In this document: positions 7,702 through 16,213 of the stretch, piece by piece
Layout of the letters: each line of letters starts with the position of its first letter
How positions within the stretch are numbered: the first letter of the stretch is position 1
NCBI GenBank assembly: GCA_964518335.1
Contig: CAZFDT010000071.1
Coordinates: 1 to 25,543 of the forward strand
From: CAZFDT01 sp964518335
Lineage (GTDB): Bacteria; Planctomycetota; Phycisphaerae; Phycisphaerales; Phycisphaeraceae
Length of the DNA: 25,543 nt
Reading direction: 5' to 3'
Translations under genes and position numbers: made by a program
Notes under the pieces: generated by a model
Told to the model about the DNA's origin: nothing
Seen by the model: only the letters and a program-made list of their open reading frames with translations
Databases searched by the model: none

Positions 7702-9012
7702 ATGAACTTCGATGCCAACCTCAAGGCGCACCTGGACTTGGTCGGCCGGCTATACGCCCGCGCTGCGGCCTATCCCGGTCCATCGCCCGCCACGAGCGGT
7801 GATGTTCAGGCCGCCCGCGCCGAACTGCGCCTCGTCTGCGACTGGCTCGTCCAGCAGCAGAACGATCAGGGCCTGTGGGTCGAGAACGGGGTCAACCTCA
7901 GGTTCTATTCGGATGCCTACGCGGTGCGTGGTCTGCTGGCGGGTTGGCGGCTGCTCGACGAACCATGCTTCCGCGACGCGGCCTGCCGCTGGATGCGGTA
8001 CGTGCTGAATCTTCAGCGGGCCGATGGCGGCTGGTGGGTCGGTTACTCGGCCGGCGATCACGACTACGACGCACCCGATGCGGACCAGACGGTGGTTTAC
8101 ACCGCCGATGCCGGCGAAGTGTCGCTGGCCCTGATCAACGCCGTGCACACCCTCTCCGGCGACAAGGACACGGACGATCTGGCGAGACAGGCGACCGCCG
8201 CGCTGATCCGGTTCCGCGACTTCTGCGAGATGTTTCGTCTGCGATCCGGCGGCATGGGCCTGGGTTACACCCGTCGCAACTTCTACTGCCACGATCGCAA
8301 GCAGGAGCTGCCGTATATGCAGGCTCACCACTTGCCGTGGATGTTCGCCACCGCAATCACCGGCGTGAACACCTATGCCGGCCTGTTCAGTCTCACCGGC
8401 GACGCGACAGGCTGGGATATGGCGATGACGTCGCTGGACTGGGTGCTCGACCACGTGGCCGCCCGACATGATCCGGCGGAGCGCAGCGTCCCGGCCAACG
8501 ATGCATCTGACTTCACCATGCTCATGCGCGTGATGGACTGGACATTTGCCTGTTGCAGTGAACCGATGGATGAAGCTGGGCGTATCGACCCCACGCCCGA
8601 GCCTCGATTCGCTTCGCCCCAGCGGCAGAAGCTCTACGCGATCTGGAAACAGGTCATGCACCGACTGGTGGATCGCCAATCGGAGTTGGGCGAGTGGCCC
8701 GTCTACCGTGGGGATCAGTACCTGGCACGCTACGATACGCCGTTGCGGCATCGGCTGCTGTTCAGTTACGCGCTGAGCACGTACCTCGGCTGCATGGGCA
8801 ACCGCAACGGTGAGGACGATCGCTTGGCCGAAGCGATGGATCGGCAACTGTGGCTGGCGGGCGATGAGCACATTCGACAGGCCCATTACGGCGTGTGCGT
8901 GCCGAGCGTCCACATGATGCCCTCCGGGCTGTGGGCCATGATCCAAGCCGAGCGGATTCAACCGGGGGTGACGCTGCCGAATCGCGGCCATGGTCCGCAC
9001 GCCGCGGTGTGA
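7702..9012 (+). CDS. alpha/alpha-toroid-like protein of unknown function
   Basis: I do not recognise a specific family for this 436-residue protein. It contains repeated helical hairpins of the kind found in alpha/alpha toroids (glycoside hydrolases, epimerases, terpene-cyclase-like proteins): CDWLVQQQNDQGLWVENG, then YVLNLQRADGGWWVGYS, then ITGVNTYAGLFSLTGD. The Q-x-x-DGGW element resembles QW motifs. Many Asp, His, Trp and Tyr residues (for example GDHDYDAPDADQT and HHLPWMFATAITG) could line a carbohydrate-binding cleft. There is no signal peptide or membrane helix. AAGGA at 7691-7695 lies 6 bases before the ATG. It is the middle gene of an operon between the DUF3604 and CBM9/transglutaminase-like genes, so a glycan-processing role is a reasonable guess but not shown. 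Confidence 0.8.
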   Translation: MNFDANLKAHLDLVGRLYARAAAYPGPSPATSGDVQAARAELRLVCDWLVQQQNDQGLWVENGVNLRFYSDAYAVRGLLAGWRLLDEPCFRDAACRWMRYVLNLQRADGGWWVGYSAGDHDYDAPDADQTVVYTADAGEVSLALINAVHTLSGDKDTDDLARQATAALIRFRDFCEMFRLRSGGMGLGYTRRNFYCHDRKQELPYMQAHHLPWMFATAITGVNTYAGLFSLTGDATGWDMAMTSLDWVLDHVAARHDPAERSVPANDASDFTMLMRVMDWTFACCSEPMDEAGRIDPTPEPRFASPQRQKLYAIWKQVMHRLVDRQSELGEWPVYRGDQYLARYDTPLRHRLLFSYALSTYLGCMGNRNGEDDRLAEAMDRQLWLAGDEHIRQAHYGVCVPSVHMMPSGLWAMIQAERIQPGVTLPNRGHGPHAAV

Positions 9013-9050
9013 TCGACACGCGCTGGCACGTGGGCACGAAGGAGCCGACC

Positions 9051-10850
9051 GTGCAGGAAAACCATCCCTCGGGATTGATGTTTTTTCGCGGCAGCGAACC
9101 GGCCGGGTTTCGTTTCCACAACCGCTCGGCCGTGGCCCGCAGCGTAACGATGCTGCCGGAGATGACGGACCCGGATTTGGCTGACGCCACATGGTTCGGG
9201 GCCAGCGACGGTGCATGGGATGCGTTCATTGACCTTCACCACGGCCAGCCGGCCGACCCGTCCACGCAACTGCGCGTGCTCTTCAACAAGCGCGGGCTAT
9301 TCGTGGCCGCCCGCTGCGTCGAACCGACGCCCACCGCGATACGCTCACTCGTGTCCGCCGACAGCCCCGACGGACGGGTGAATGTGGAAGGCAAGCAACT
9401 TCCCTATTCCGCCATCAAGGATGATCACTTCGTTCTCTTCCTCGATCCGACCCACGAAGCGCAGACGTATTATCGATTTCTTGTCACCGCCGGCGGCTAC
9501 AGTCAGGCACGCTGCCTGCGCTGCAGCTATGCCGAGCAGATACACCCGGTGTGTCACGAGAATGAGGTCGTGGATGTGGTCTGGCATCGTCGCGCCGTCA
9601 TGTGCGACGATGCCTGGTACGCGTTCATCAGTGTGCCGTGGCAGTCGGTGGGGCTGGCCGGACCTCCGCGGCCAACGATCATTGGTTTCAACGCCCTGCG
9701 TCATCGCAGTCACCCCGAGGGCACGTTCAGCGCCTGGGCGCGTGTTAGTTCCCCACAGACACCCGTTGCGACCGATTTCGGCGACGTGAGTATCGGCGAT
9801 GTCTCGCTGTTCGTGCCCGTGGTTGATTTTGGCGAGCCGACCTTCGACTGGAATCGGCTCGGACTCAGGCTCCAGAATATGGGACAAGTGCAGCATGTCC
9901 ACGCCAGCCTGCGCGTCGAGTCAACCGATGGCGGCGGCGTCATCAGTGACAGAATGGTGGAGGTGACACTGCCTCCAAGCGCCGCGAGCTCGCCGCGGAC
10001 GCAGATTGAAATCCCATACTTTCTCGACTGGCACGAACGCCTGCCGCACCGAATGACGCTGACCCTCGCCGACGCGAACGATGGGCGCATGTTGTTCGAG
10101 ACATGCTATCGCCTGGGCCGCGCCGCCGATGTATGCGTGACCGATCGCTACATATTCGACCGCCCACCGACCAACCCTGAGCCCGAGGACGAGTCGTTCG
10201 TCACCTTGAAACGGCAATGGTTGAACTGGAAGATCGGCAGGTTCCTGCGTCGGACTACCGTCCATGGCGCACCCTCGGACTTCTGCATCGAACACATCGA
10301 TGGCCGCGTGAGGTTCAACCTCATGAAGCCCGGCGTCTGCCGTGACATCGCCCGCTACGTCGAGGAACTCTTCAACAACGACCTGGACCGCCTGTGTGCC
10401 GTCACGCTTCTGATGCACCAGAAGGCGTTCACGATGCACTGCGCCCCGCTGGTGTCCATGCACGCGGATGTGAGCGCCGCCAGCGCCATGCGCCTCAACG
10501 GCGGACACTGCTATTCGCGCGCGGTGGCGCTGGCGGGCGTCATGCGACATCTCCAACGCGCCGGGTCCGACGAACTGTTCGACGCCGCCATCGTCTACGT
10601 CCTGGGGCATGTGATCGTCGTCGTTCGGGAAACCGATGGCAGGCGGTACCTCTTCGACCCCACGTTCGGCTCGTACTTCTACCACCACGACAATCGACGA
10701 CTGGCAACCGAGCAGGAGCTGGCTGAAGATCCGTCCCTGCACGAGCGTTGCATCCGCAACCGCCGCTGCGACTACTGCAACCCTCACACGCATGCCGATG
10801 GTCGCATCGGCCACATCATCTGGCCGGCGGGCGCGCCGATCGATTTCTGA
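9051..10850 (+). CDS. CBM9-like plus transglutaminase-like protein (paralogue 1)
   Basis: This 599-residue protein starts at GTG 9051, supported by AAGGAG 6 bases upstream and by a length nearly equal to its paralogue (597 residues at 17321-19114); the frame is open upstream only through the previous gene. Residues ~30-245 resemble a CBM9-like beta-sandwich (LADATWFGASDGAW, KDDHFVLFLDPTHEAQ, WYAFISVPWQ, IIGFNALRHRS). A middle beta domain ends in CYRLGR. The C-terminal part resembles the transglutaminase/cysteine-protease fold with a likely triad Cys487 (NGGHCYS), His520 (VLGHVIVVV) and Asp536 (LFDPTFGSYF). A Cys/His cluster (Cys567, 573, 576; His579, 581) and a final IWPAGAP motif follow. No signal peptide is seen. 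Amide hydrolysis or acyl transfer on a sugar-linked substrate is inferred from the fold only. It is the last gene of its operon and converges with an AraC gene 9 bases away. Confidence 0.85.
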   Translation: MQENHPSGLMFFRGSEPAGFRFHNRSAVARSVTMLPEMTDPDLADATWFGASDGAWDAFIDLHHGQPADPSTQLRVLFNKRGLFVAARCVEPTPTAIRSLVSADSPDGRVNVEGKQLPYSAIKDDHFVLFLDPTHEAQTYYRFLVTAGGYSQARCLRCSYAEQIHPVCHENEVVDVVWHRRAVMCDDAWYAFISVPWQSVGLAGPPRPTIIGFNALRHRSHPEGTFSAWARVSSPQTPVATDFGDVSIGDVSLFVPVVDFGEPTFDWNRLGLRLQNMGQVQHVHASLRVESTDGGGVISDRMVEVTLPPSAASSPRTQIEIPYFLDWHERLPHRMTLTLADANDGRMLFETCYRLGRAADVCVTDRYIFDRPPTNPEPEDESFVTLKRQWLNWKIGRFLRRTTVHGAPSDFCIEHIDGRVRFNLMKPGVCRDIARYVEELFNNDLDRLCAVTLLMHQKAFTMHCAPLVSMHADVSAASAMRLNGGHCYSRAVALAGVMRHLQRAGSDELFDAAIVYVLGHVIVVVRETDGRRYLFDPTFGSYFYHHDNRRLATEQELAEDPSLHERCIRNRRCDYCNPHTHADGRIGHIIWPAGAPIDF

Positions 10851-10859
10851 TGCGCCGCG

Positions 10860-11747
10860 TTACACTGTGTCGGTCCACTCGCGCGGCGAGGGCTGTTTCA
10901 CAGATCGGCCCCCCAGCTGGCGACGGTAGTCGCTGGGCGATACGTGAAGCCAGTTACGAAACACACGCGCAAAATAATGGCTGTCGCGATAGCCCGTGCG
11001 GCAGGCGACTTCTTTGATGGTCATGCGCGTGTCGGCCAGCAGGCGTCGAGCCAGTGCCATGCGCGCTTGTGTGATGTAGCTGGATAGGGTGAAGCCACTC
11101 TCCTGGCTGAAGACGCGTGACAGGTAATACGGGCTGACGCCGACGGCGTCGGCCAGGACGTCGAGGCTGATTGGCTCGTGCAGCGACTGGTCGATATGCC
11201 GCCGGGCTCCTTCCATGATCTGCTGGCGGCGCTGTCGCGTGATCTGATCGGGCGAATCGATCGTGGTGCGCTTGCGCATGGCGGCGGCGCGGCACAACTC
11301 GTAAAGAATCTGCCCGACCCGCATGGCCACCATCGGCCGGGCGAACGCCAGATCGCCGATGAACTCGCGATAAAGCTGGTTGAACGCCTGGCCGAATCTC
11401 GCACGTGACGACCGCGCCGCCTCGGTCAGTTCCACCGGATGAAACTTCTTGAGGAACGTCGCCGCCTCGGTCCAGTGCAGTTGCACCAGATAAACCTCGA
11501 AGATGCTGTCGCGTGGGAACACGTCCTTGTGTGGGGTATTGGCGGGGGTGAAGAGGGTGTCGCCAGCCTGGCCGGAAACGCTGTATGTCGGTGTCTCAAT
11601 ACGCACCTTGCCCCGCAAGACATAGATCAACTCACTGTACACGTCCACGTGCTCACGCTGCGCCCAGATCGGGTCAAAGATGGACCGGCCCATCTTGCGC
11701 ACCGTCACCGGCCAGGTGATGTCGGACGTCGGGTCGCGTGGGGACAT
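10860..11747 (-). CDS. AraC-family transcriptional regulator with cupin sensor
   Basis: This protein of 295 residues has an N-terminal cupin-like sensor (SELIYVLRGKVRIETPTYSV followed by GDTLFTPANTPHKD) and a C-terminal double helix-turn-helix of the AraC type: EPISLDVLADAVGVSPYYLS, RVFSQESGFTLSSYI, then MTIKEVACRTGYRDSHYFAR and VFRNWLHVSPSDYRRQ, which is the family signature. Such proteins usually activate sugar-catabolic genes when a ligand binds the cupin. The ATG at 11747 is chosen because it precedes the sensor domain directly; the longer open frame up to 11960 runs over the divergent promoter and the start of the neighbouring gene. It is divergent from the aminotransferase operon, its most likely target, and converges with the CBM9/transglutaminase-like gene. 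Confidence 0.92.
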   Translation of the reverse strand: MSPRDPTSDITWPVTVRKMGRSIFDPIWAQREHVDVYSELIYVLRGKVRIETPTYSVSGQAGDTLFTPANTPHKDVFPRDSIFEVYLVQLHWTEAATFLKKFHPVELTEAARSSRARFGQAFNQLYREFIGDLAFARPMVAMRVGQILYELCRAAAMRKRTTIDSPDQITRQRRQQIMEGARRHIDQSLHEPISLDVLADAVGVSPYYLSRVFSQESGFTLSSYITQARMALARRLLADTRMTIKEVACRTGYRDSHYFARVFRNWLHVSPSDYRRQLGGRSVKQPSPREWTDTV

Positions 11748-11773
11748 GACAGCATTCCGCTTAAAGTTGGCCC

Positions 11774-11779
11774 ATTGTA
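11774..11779 (-). promoter_or_regulatory. candidate -10 box for the AraC gene
   Basis: TACAAT on the minus strand (5 of 6 matches) lies 26 bases before the ATG at 11747. The -35 position carries only TCGGCT, so the promoter would be weak or regulator-dependent. Confidence 0.3.
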
Positions 11780-11849
11780 AGTCGTCCGCAGCGGCGAGCC
11801 GACTCCACCGGTGTGACAACAATATCCACCAGATCGCAAGACTTTCCCG

Positions 11850-11878
11850 TTGGCCAGCCACATAGCGCAGTTTAGTAT
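11850..11878 (+). promoter_or_regulatory. candidate promoter for the aminotransferase operon
   Basis: TTGGCC (11850-11855) and TAGTAT (11873-11878) are 17 bases apart and each match 4 of 6 consensus positions. Transcription would start near 11885 and give a leader of about 40 bases. This lies in the 177-base gap divergent from the AraC gene, which would fit activation by that protein. Confidence 0.35.
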
Positions 11879-11924
11879 GAGGCGAATCATGATCGCGACC
11901 AGCGGTCACCTCTGGAGTCTGACC

Positions 11925-13217
11925 ATGATGATAACCCGCACGGGTACGCTTGCACTGCACGGTGGCACGCCTGCGGTCCCACCCGAACTGACCTTCGAAA
12001 CCTGGCCGGCGATCACCTTGGAGGACGAACAGATGGTGCTGGCGTCATTGCGTCAGCCCAAGCATGCTTCGGGGCCGCATGTCGCTCAGTTGCGCGACGT
12101 CTTCGCTGCATGGAACGGCAACAAGTACTGCCTGCCGACCAATGCCGGCACGGCGGCGTTGCACATGTGCGTGGCCGGCTGTGGCGTCGGGCCGGGTGAC
12201 GAGGTCGTCACCACCGCCCTGTCCTGGACCAGCAGCGCCACGTGCATCATCCATCACAATGCGATCCCTGTCTTCGTCGACGTGGACTGGGGCGCCATGC
12301 TGATGGACCCCGTGTGCATCGAGCGGGCGATTACCCCGTACACCAAGGCGATTCTCGTCGTGCATTACTGGGGTGTGGCCTGCGACATGGACGCGATTAT
12401 GGCCATCGCCCGCAAGCACAATCTCAAAGTCATCGAGGATGCCTGCCAGGCCCATGGTGCGACGGACAAGGGTCGCAAGGTCGGTACCATCGGCCACGCC
12501 GCCGCCTTCAGCCTTAACCAGAACAAGAACCTCTGCGGCGGCGAGGGCGGCTTTTTCGTCACCGATGATCCGGATATTTTTGATCGCGGTCGGGCGTTGG
12601 CCTCCTTCAGCGACATGCGACCGCCTGAATCCGGACGCGACTATCACGATTACGGCTTGGGCTGGATGTACCGCACAACCGACCTCAACGCCGCCTTCGC
12701 CCTCTCGCAGTTGCGCAGGCTGGACCAGACCAACCAGCAGGCCCGTGACAACTGGCATCGTCTCGATGAACTGCTGACAGGCACACCGCATCTGGTCCGC
12801 CCCTACTCCAGCGAACAGCGGCCGACCAACGGCTACGCCTACGTCATTCGCGTAGATCCAGCGTATGTGACACGGCGTGGCGTGCCGCTGAGCGACATGA
12901 CCGACGCCATCGTCGTGGCCCTCAAGGCCGAGGGGCTACGTCTCTCGCGAGCCAAGTGGCTGTTACCGGCGCATGCCGTGTTCCAGGCGAAGAACGCCTA
13001 TGGCAAGGGATCGCCATGGACCGATGGCCACGTACAGCGCCAGGTGAGTTACAGCCTCGATCAATATCCGGTTGCGCAGCACTGCATCGACTCGTGCCTG
13101 TGGAACATCAACACCCATCGACCGCCCAACGGCGAGGTACAGTTGCAGGCCTTTGCCCAAGCCGTCCGTAAAGTGTTCGAAGCGTTGGATGATGTGCCTG
13201 TCGGTGAGCCCGAGTAA
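11925..13217 (+). CDS. DegT/DnrJ/EryC1/StrS-family PLP aminotransferase
   Basis: This enzyme of about 430 residues belongs to the PLP-dependent family that aminates keto-sugars or related ketones. Visible motifs are CLPTNAGTAALHMCVAGCGV (cofactor-phosphate region), GDEVVTTALSWTSSA, AILVVHYWGVACDMDAI, VIEDACQAHGA (Asp172 to the pyridine nitrogen) and AAFSLNQNKNLCGGEGGFF, where Lys201 is the probable Schiff-base lysine. The ATG at 11925 is chosen for the GGAG 7 bases upstream; the next codon is also ATG. The frame is open from 11850 but that part overlaps the putative promoter. It heads an operon with a decayed ceramidase-like gene, a large membrane protein and a second PLP enzyme. Aminosugar biosynthesis is the family's usual role, but with no nucleotide-sugar genes nearby a catabolic transamination is also possible. 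Confidence 0.92.
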   Translation: MMITRTGTLALHGGTPAVPPELTFETWPAITLEDEQMVLASLRQPKHASGPHVAQLRDVFAAWNGNKYCLPTNAGTAALHMCVAGCGVGPGDEVVTTALSWTSSATCIIHHNAIPVFVDVDWGAMLMDPVCIERAITPYTKAILVVHYWGVACDMDAIMAIARKHNLKVIEDACQAHGATDKGRKVGTIGHAAAFSLNQNKNLCGGEGGFFVTDDPDIFDRGRALASFSDMRPPESGRDYHDYGLGWMYRTTDLNAAFALSQLRRLDQTNQQARDNWHRLDELLTGTPHLVRPYSSEQRPTNGYAYVIRVDPAYVTRRGVPLSDMTDAIVVALKAEGLRLSRAKWLLPAHAVFQAKNAYGKGSPWTDGHVQRQVSYSLDQYPVAQHCIDSCLWNINTHRPPNGEVQLQAFAQAVRKVFEALDDVPVGEPE

Positions 13218-13242
13218 GCTCACGAGGCCGAGTTGACGGAGT

Positions 13243-13719
13243 GTGATGTCGATGGTCCCACCTACGCTCCAGGAAACGCAGTTCATCGGATGGGCCGGTG
13301 CCGACGTGACGCCCAGCGAATCCGTGGTGATCACCGGGCAGTTCTATGCGCGCATCAGCGAGGGTGAAAGGGACCCGCTCACCCACACGGCAATGGCGGT
13401 CGAGTTTGTAGGTCGACAACACGCCAACGCACGCGGGGTCATGGTCAATTGCGATCTGATCTGCATCTTCGATAGCCTTTTCGCTTCGGTGCGGCAGTGC
13501 GTGCGGCACGATCTGCCTGAACCGGACTCAGGTTTGGCCTTGCTTTACGCCACGCGCACCGGGTCCGAGATTCGCGCCCACAATACCATGGGGACATCCT
13601 GCAGCTCAACGACGCTTCGGAAGACGTTGTTCCCGGCAAGCGTCCTTGTTGGACCCGAAGGCGGCCACAAACTGCTGCAAGCAACGGTCCAGACCGATAG
13701 CGACCTGATGAACGCATGA
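13243..13719 (+). pseudogene. decayed ceramidase-fold protein, internal deletion (remnant 1)
   Basis: The 158-residue frame is a collapsed copy of the family of the intact gene at 23736-25250. Its start matches closely (IGWAGADVTPSESVVITGQ, then EGERDPLTHTAMAVEF and VNCDLICIFDSLFASVRQ), and its end (LVGPEGGHKLLQATVQ) matches the far C-terminus of the intact protein (PIGPEGGQQLADWTVQ). About 340 residues between them are missing. The metal-binding THTHTAPE motif has become TRTGSE. In a different frame the DNA near 13630 still reads SEDVVPGKR, matching AGDVVPGKS of the intact protein, so there is at least one frameshift as well as deletions. It still has a GGAG upstream and may be translated, but an active enzyme is very unlikely. 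Confidence 0.75.
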
Positions 13720-13778
13720 TTCGGATGGCCCACGCGATGGACAGCGCGAGCCATTTCGTGGTGTAAGAGGTCAGATGC

Positions 13779-16208
13779 ATGACGGTTCGTGCCGTGTCGC
13801 TGGGTTTGCTGCTGGGTCTGCTGATAAGCGCACTGTCGTACTTTAACGACACCGTGATCCGGCAAAGTTTCTTTATCAGCAACCATCTGCCGGTCTCCGT
13901 GTTCGGCGTGCTGGTCTTTGCACTCTTGATGCTCAATCCGGCCCTGCGGATGCTGGGGGCTCGCTGGCCATTGGGGCCGACGGAGTTGGCGATGATGACG
14001 GCGCTGGGGCTCGCGGCGTGCGGGTGGCCGGGCCACAGCTACTTCTTCGGGCTGATCCCCAACGTCGCCATGCCCAATCACTGGAACCGCACCTCCACAG
14101 CATGGCAATCGACGGGCGCCATGAGCTACGTGCCAGGCGGCAGCGCGGCGCTGGCAGAGGGACACGTCCGCGACTGGCGTGCGCTGGTAATGTATCTGGC
14201 AGCTCCGGCCGCCAGCGAATCCCATGAGTCCCTTCGCGCGATCTGGGACCATTTTGGTCCTTCGCAAAAGTCCGTCCTGATTGACGCCGAACGGGGAGGT
14301 AGGATCAGGCAAAGCGACCGTGCCACCGTACTGCTTCGGCTCAATCGCGCCTTGGCGGATCCGAACCTGTTTCCATTGTCAGCCCTGTTACAAATGGATC
14401 TGCCCCGTGCTGCCGAGCAGGCGCGTGATCAGATGCAGGCGGGTCAGTCGCTTACGTCGGCACAGGTGATGCGGTTGAACCGCATGGCGCTGGTTTCGAT
14501 GATGCCCGACGCCGTGTGGCCGCCTCCTCGCGGCGACGGTGTGCTGCTGGCCGGCGGTGAGGCGGAGCCGGCGGTCCACCAGGTGGTCTTTGGATCGGCG
14601 AAGTCCGAGGGCGTTTCGCTCGCCGGTATCCCATGGGAGGTATGGTGGCCGACGTTGCGACTATGGGGCGGGCTGGGCCTGCTGTTGGCCGGGGCAGCGC
14701 TATGTCTGAGCTTGATCGTTCACCCGCAGTGGTCACAACGGGAGTTGCTGCCGTATCCGCTGGCGCGTTTTGTCCGTGAAATCTGCGAGCGCGAGCCTGC
14801 ATCGCCTTGGCCCAAGATAGCCGCCAGCCGCTTGTTCTGGATCGGCGTGCTGGCCATGATTGTGCTGCACACCATCAACGGCTTGGGTACGTGGTTTCCC
14901 GATGTTCCGAAGATCTCACTGAGCTTCAACTTCTACGCACTTCACCAGTTGTTTCCCAATGCCAAGCGAATTGAAGGCCAATGGTACGTCTTCAGCCCGA
15001 GGATCTACCTGGCTGTCGCCGCTTTCGCCGTCTTTCTTCCCAGCAAGACGTCGTTCTCCGTGGGCATCTCGTATTTCGCATACTTGGCCTTCGCGGCGAT
15101 CCTGCTGCAGCGAGGTATTCCCACAGGCAACAGTGTGCTGGGCGGTGACGCCGGCAATATGATGCGCTTTGGCGCCTACGTTGCAGCGGGCGTGGTCATC
15201 TTCTATGCCGGGCGACGCTACTACACCCATGTCATGGGCGGCATGCTCTGCCTGGGCCGCCATGCAGACACGCCCATTTACGCCATCATCGCCGGTTACG
15301 GTCTGTGCCTGACCGCCGCGCTGTCTGTCGTGATGCTTTACAGCGCGGGGCTCGACTCGGTGCTGTCGGTCCTTTTCGTGCTGATGACTTTGCTGACTTT
15401 CGTGGTGCTGTCGCGCATCGTGTGCGAGACGGGGATGTTCTTTGTGCAGACGTGGTGGATGCCTGTGGGCGTGCTCACGGCGCTGCTTGGCATCGAGGCG
15501 ATCGGGCCTACGGGTTACATTGTCCTTGCTTTGGCCAGCATCGTTCTCATCGGCGACCCGCGGACGCTCTTGATGCCGTACTTGTCCACTGCATTGCAGT
15601 TGCGAGGTCGCAACCGCGGGCTGTCGCCCGAGCAGCTGGCCCCATGGCTGGTGGTGATGTTGCTGGCGGGTTTCGCGGTGGCGGGTATGGCGACGTTTGC
15701 GGTAGTGCATAGCTACGGTGCGGGGGGCGTCTCCAAATGGGCGTTTCAGACGCTGCCGATGATGCCGTTCGACAATCTGGCGGGTCACCTGGCGGACATG
15801 AGCGCGCACGACACGCTGGGCGATGCGATGAAGGCGCCTGCTGGCCTGGCGTGGTCGGCGATCACGCTCGACGGCGTAGCCGTGTCCTGGGCGTTGCTGG
15901 GGATGGGGCTGTGGCTGGCGACGGCATTTGCGCGCCTGCGTCTGGCGTGGTGGCCGATCCATCCCGTGCTGTTCTTGATTTGGGGAACAATGCCCTCGGC
16001 TCAGTTTGCCGTGTCGTTCCTGCTGGGGTGGCTGATCAAGACAGCGGCCGTGAAGTCATTCGGCGTCAAGGGGCATAGTTCGATGATGCCGCTGATGGTC
16101 GGTGTGATCGCAGGTGAACTGCTCGCCGCGCTGCTGTGGATCATCGTGGGCGGGACGTACTATGGCGTGACAGGGCAGGTCCCCGCCACTTACCGCATTT
16201 TCCCGTGA
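13779..16208 (+). CDS. large multi-pass membrane protein, DUF6785/DUF6784-type
   Basis: This 809-residue integral membrane protein has roughly 12-14 predicted helices. Three lie at the N-terminus (residues ~5-105), then comes a soluble stretch of about 170 residues with few hydrophobic runs (~108-285), then the remaining helices from ~293 to the end. Motifs such as WPLGPTELAMM, GRRYYTH, SRIVCETGMFFVQTWWMP and GNSVLGGDAGNM resemble the DUF6785/DUF6784 proteins of planctomycetes and relatives, which recall oligopeptide-transporter-like permeases. Transport of a degradation product is the best guess; the substrate is unknown. The ATG at 13779 has AAGAGG 8 bases upstream. The stop is 5 bases before the next ATG, so the downstream PLP enzyme is tightly coupled. 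Confidence 0.85.
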   Translation: MTVRAVSLGLLLGLLISALSYFNDTVIRQSFFISNHLPVSVFGVLVFALLMLNPALRMLGARWPLGPTELAMMTALGLAACGWPGHSYFFGLIPNVAMPNHWNRTSTAWQSTGAMSYVPGGSAALAEGHVRDWRALVMYLAAPAASESHESLRAIWDHFGPSQKSVLIDAERGGRIRQSDRATVLLRLNRALADPNLFPLSALLQMDLPRAAEQARDQMQAGQSLTSAQVMRLNRMALVSMMPDAVWPPPRGDGVLLAGGEAEPAVHQVVFGSAKSEGVSLAGIPWEVWWPTLRLWGGLGLLLAGAALCLSLIVHPQWSQRELLPYPLARFVREICEREPASPWPKIAASRLFWIGVLAMIVLHTINGLGTWFPDVPKISLSFNFYALHQLFPNAKRIEGQWYVFSPRIYLAVAAFAVFLPSKTSFSVGISYFAYLAFAAILLQRGIPTGNSVLGGDAGNMMRFGAYVAAGVVIFYAGRRYYTHVMGGMLCLGRHADTPIYAIIAGYGLCLTAALSVVMLYSAGLDSVLSVLFVLMTLLTFVVLSRIVCETGMFFVQTWWMPVGVLTALLGIEAIGPTGYIVLALASIVLIGDPRTLLMPYLSTALQLRGRNRGLSPEQLAPWLVVMLLAGFAVAGMATFAVVHSYGAGGVSKWAFQTLPMMPFDNLAGHLADMSAHDTLGDAMKAPAGLAWSAITLDGVAVSWALLGMGLWLATAFARLRLAWWPIHPVLFLIWGTMPSAQFAVSFLLGWLIKTAAVKSFGVKGHSSMMPLMVGVIAGELLAALLWIIVGGTYYGVTGQVPATYRIFP

Positions 16209-16213
16209 GACAC

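Noticed and set aside
8895..9050. Upstream extension of paralogue 1
   Set aside because: It overlaps the preceding gene; GTG 9051 with AAGGAG upstream gives a length matching the paralogue.
7750..9216. 488-codon open frame on the minus strand
   Set aside because: It is antisense to the toroid-like gene, with Arg/His/Gly-rich composition typical of shadow frames and no motif.
9921..10814. 297-codon minus-strand frame
   Set aside because: It is antisense to the CBM9/transglutaminase-like paralogue 1, whose homology to paralogue 2 fixes the coding strand.
14916..15962. 348-codon minus-strand frame rich in Arg, His and Gln
   Set aside because: It is the antisense shadow of the large membrane protein; the composition is that of reversed hydrophobic codons.
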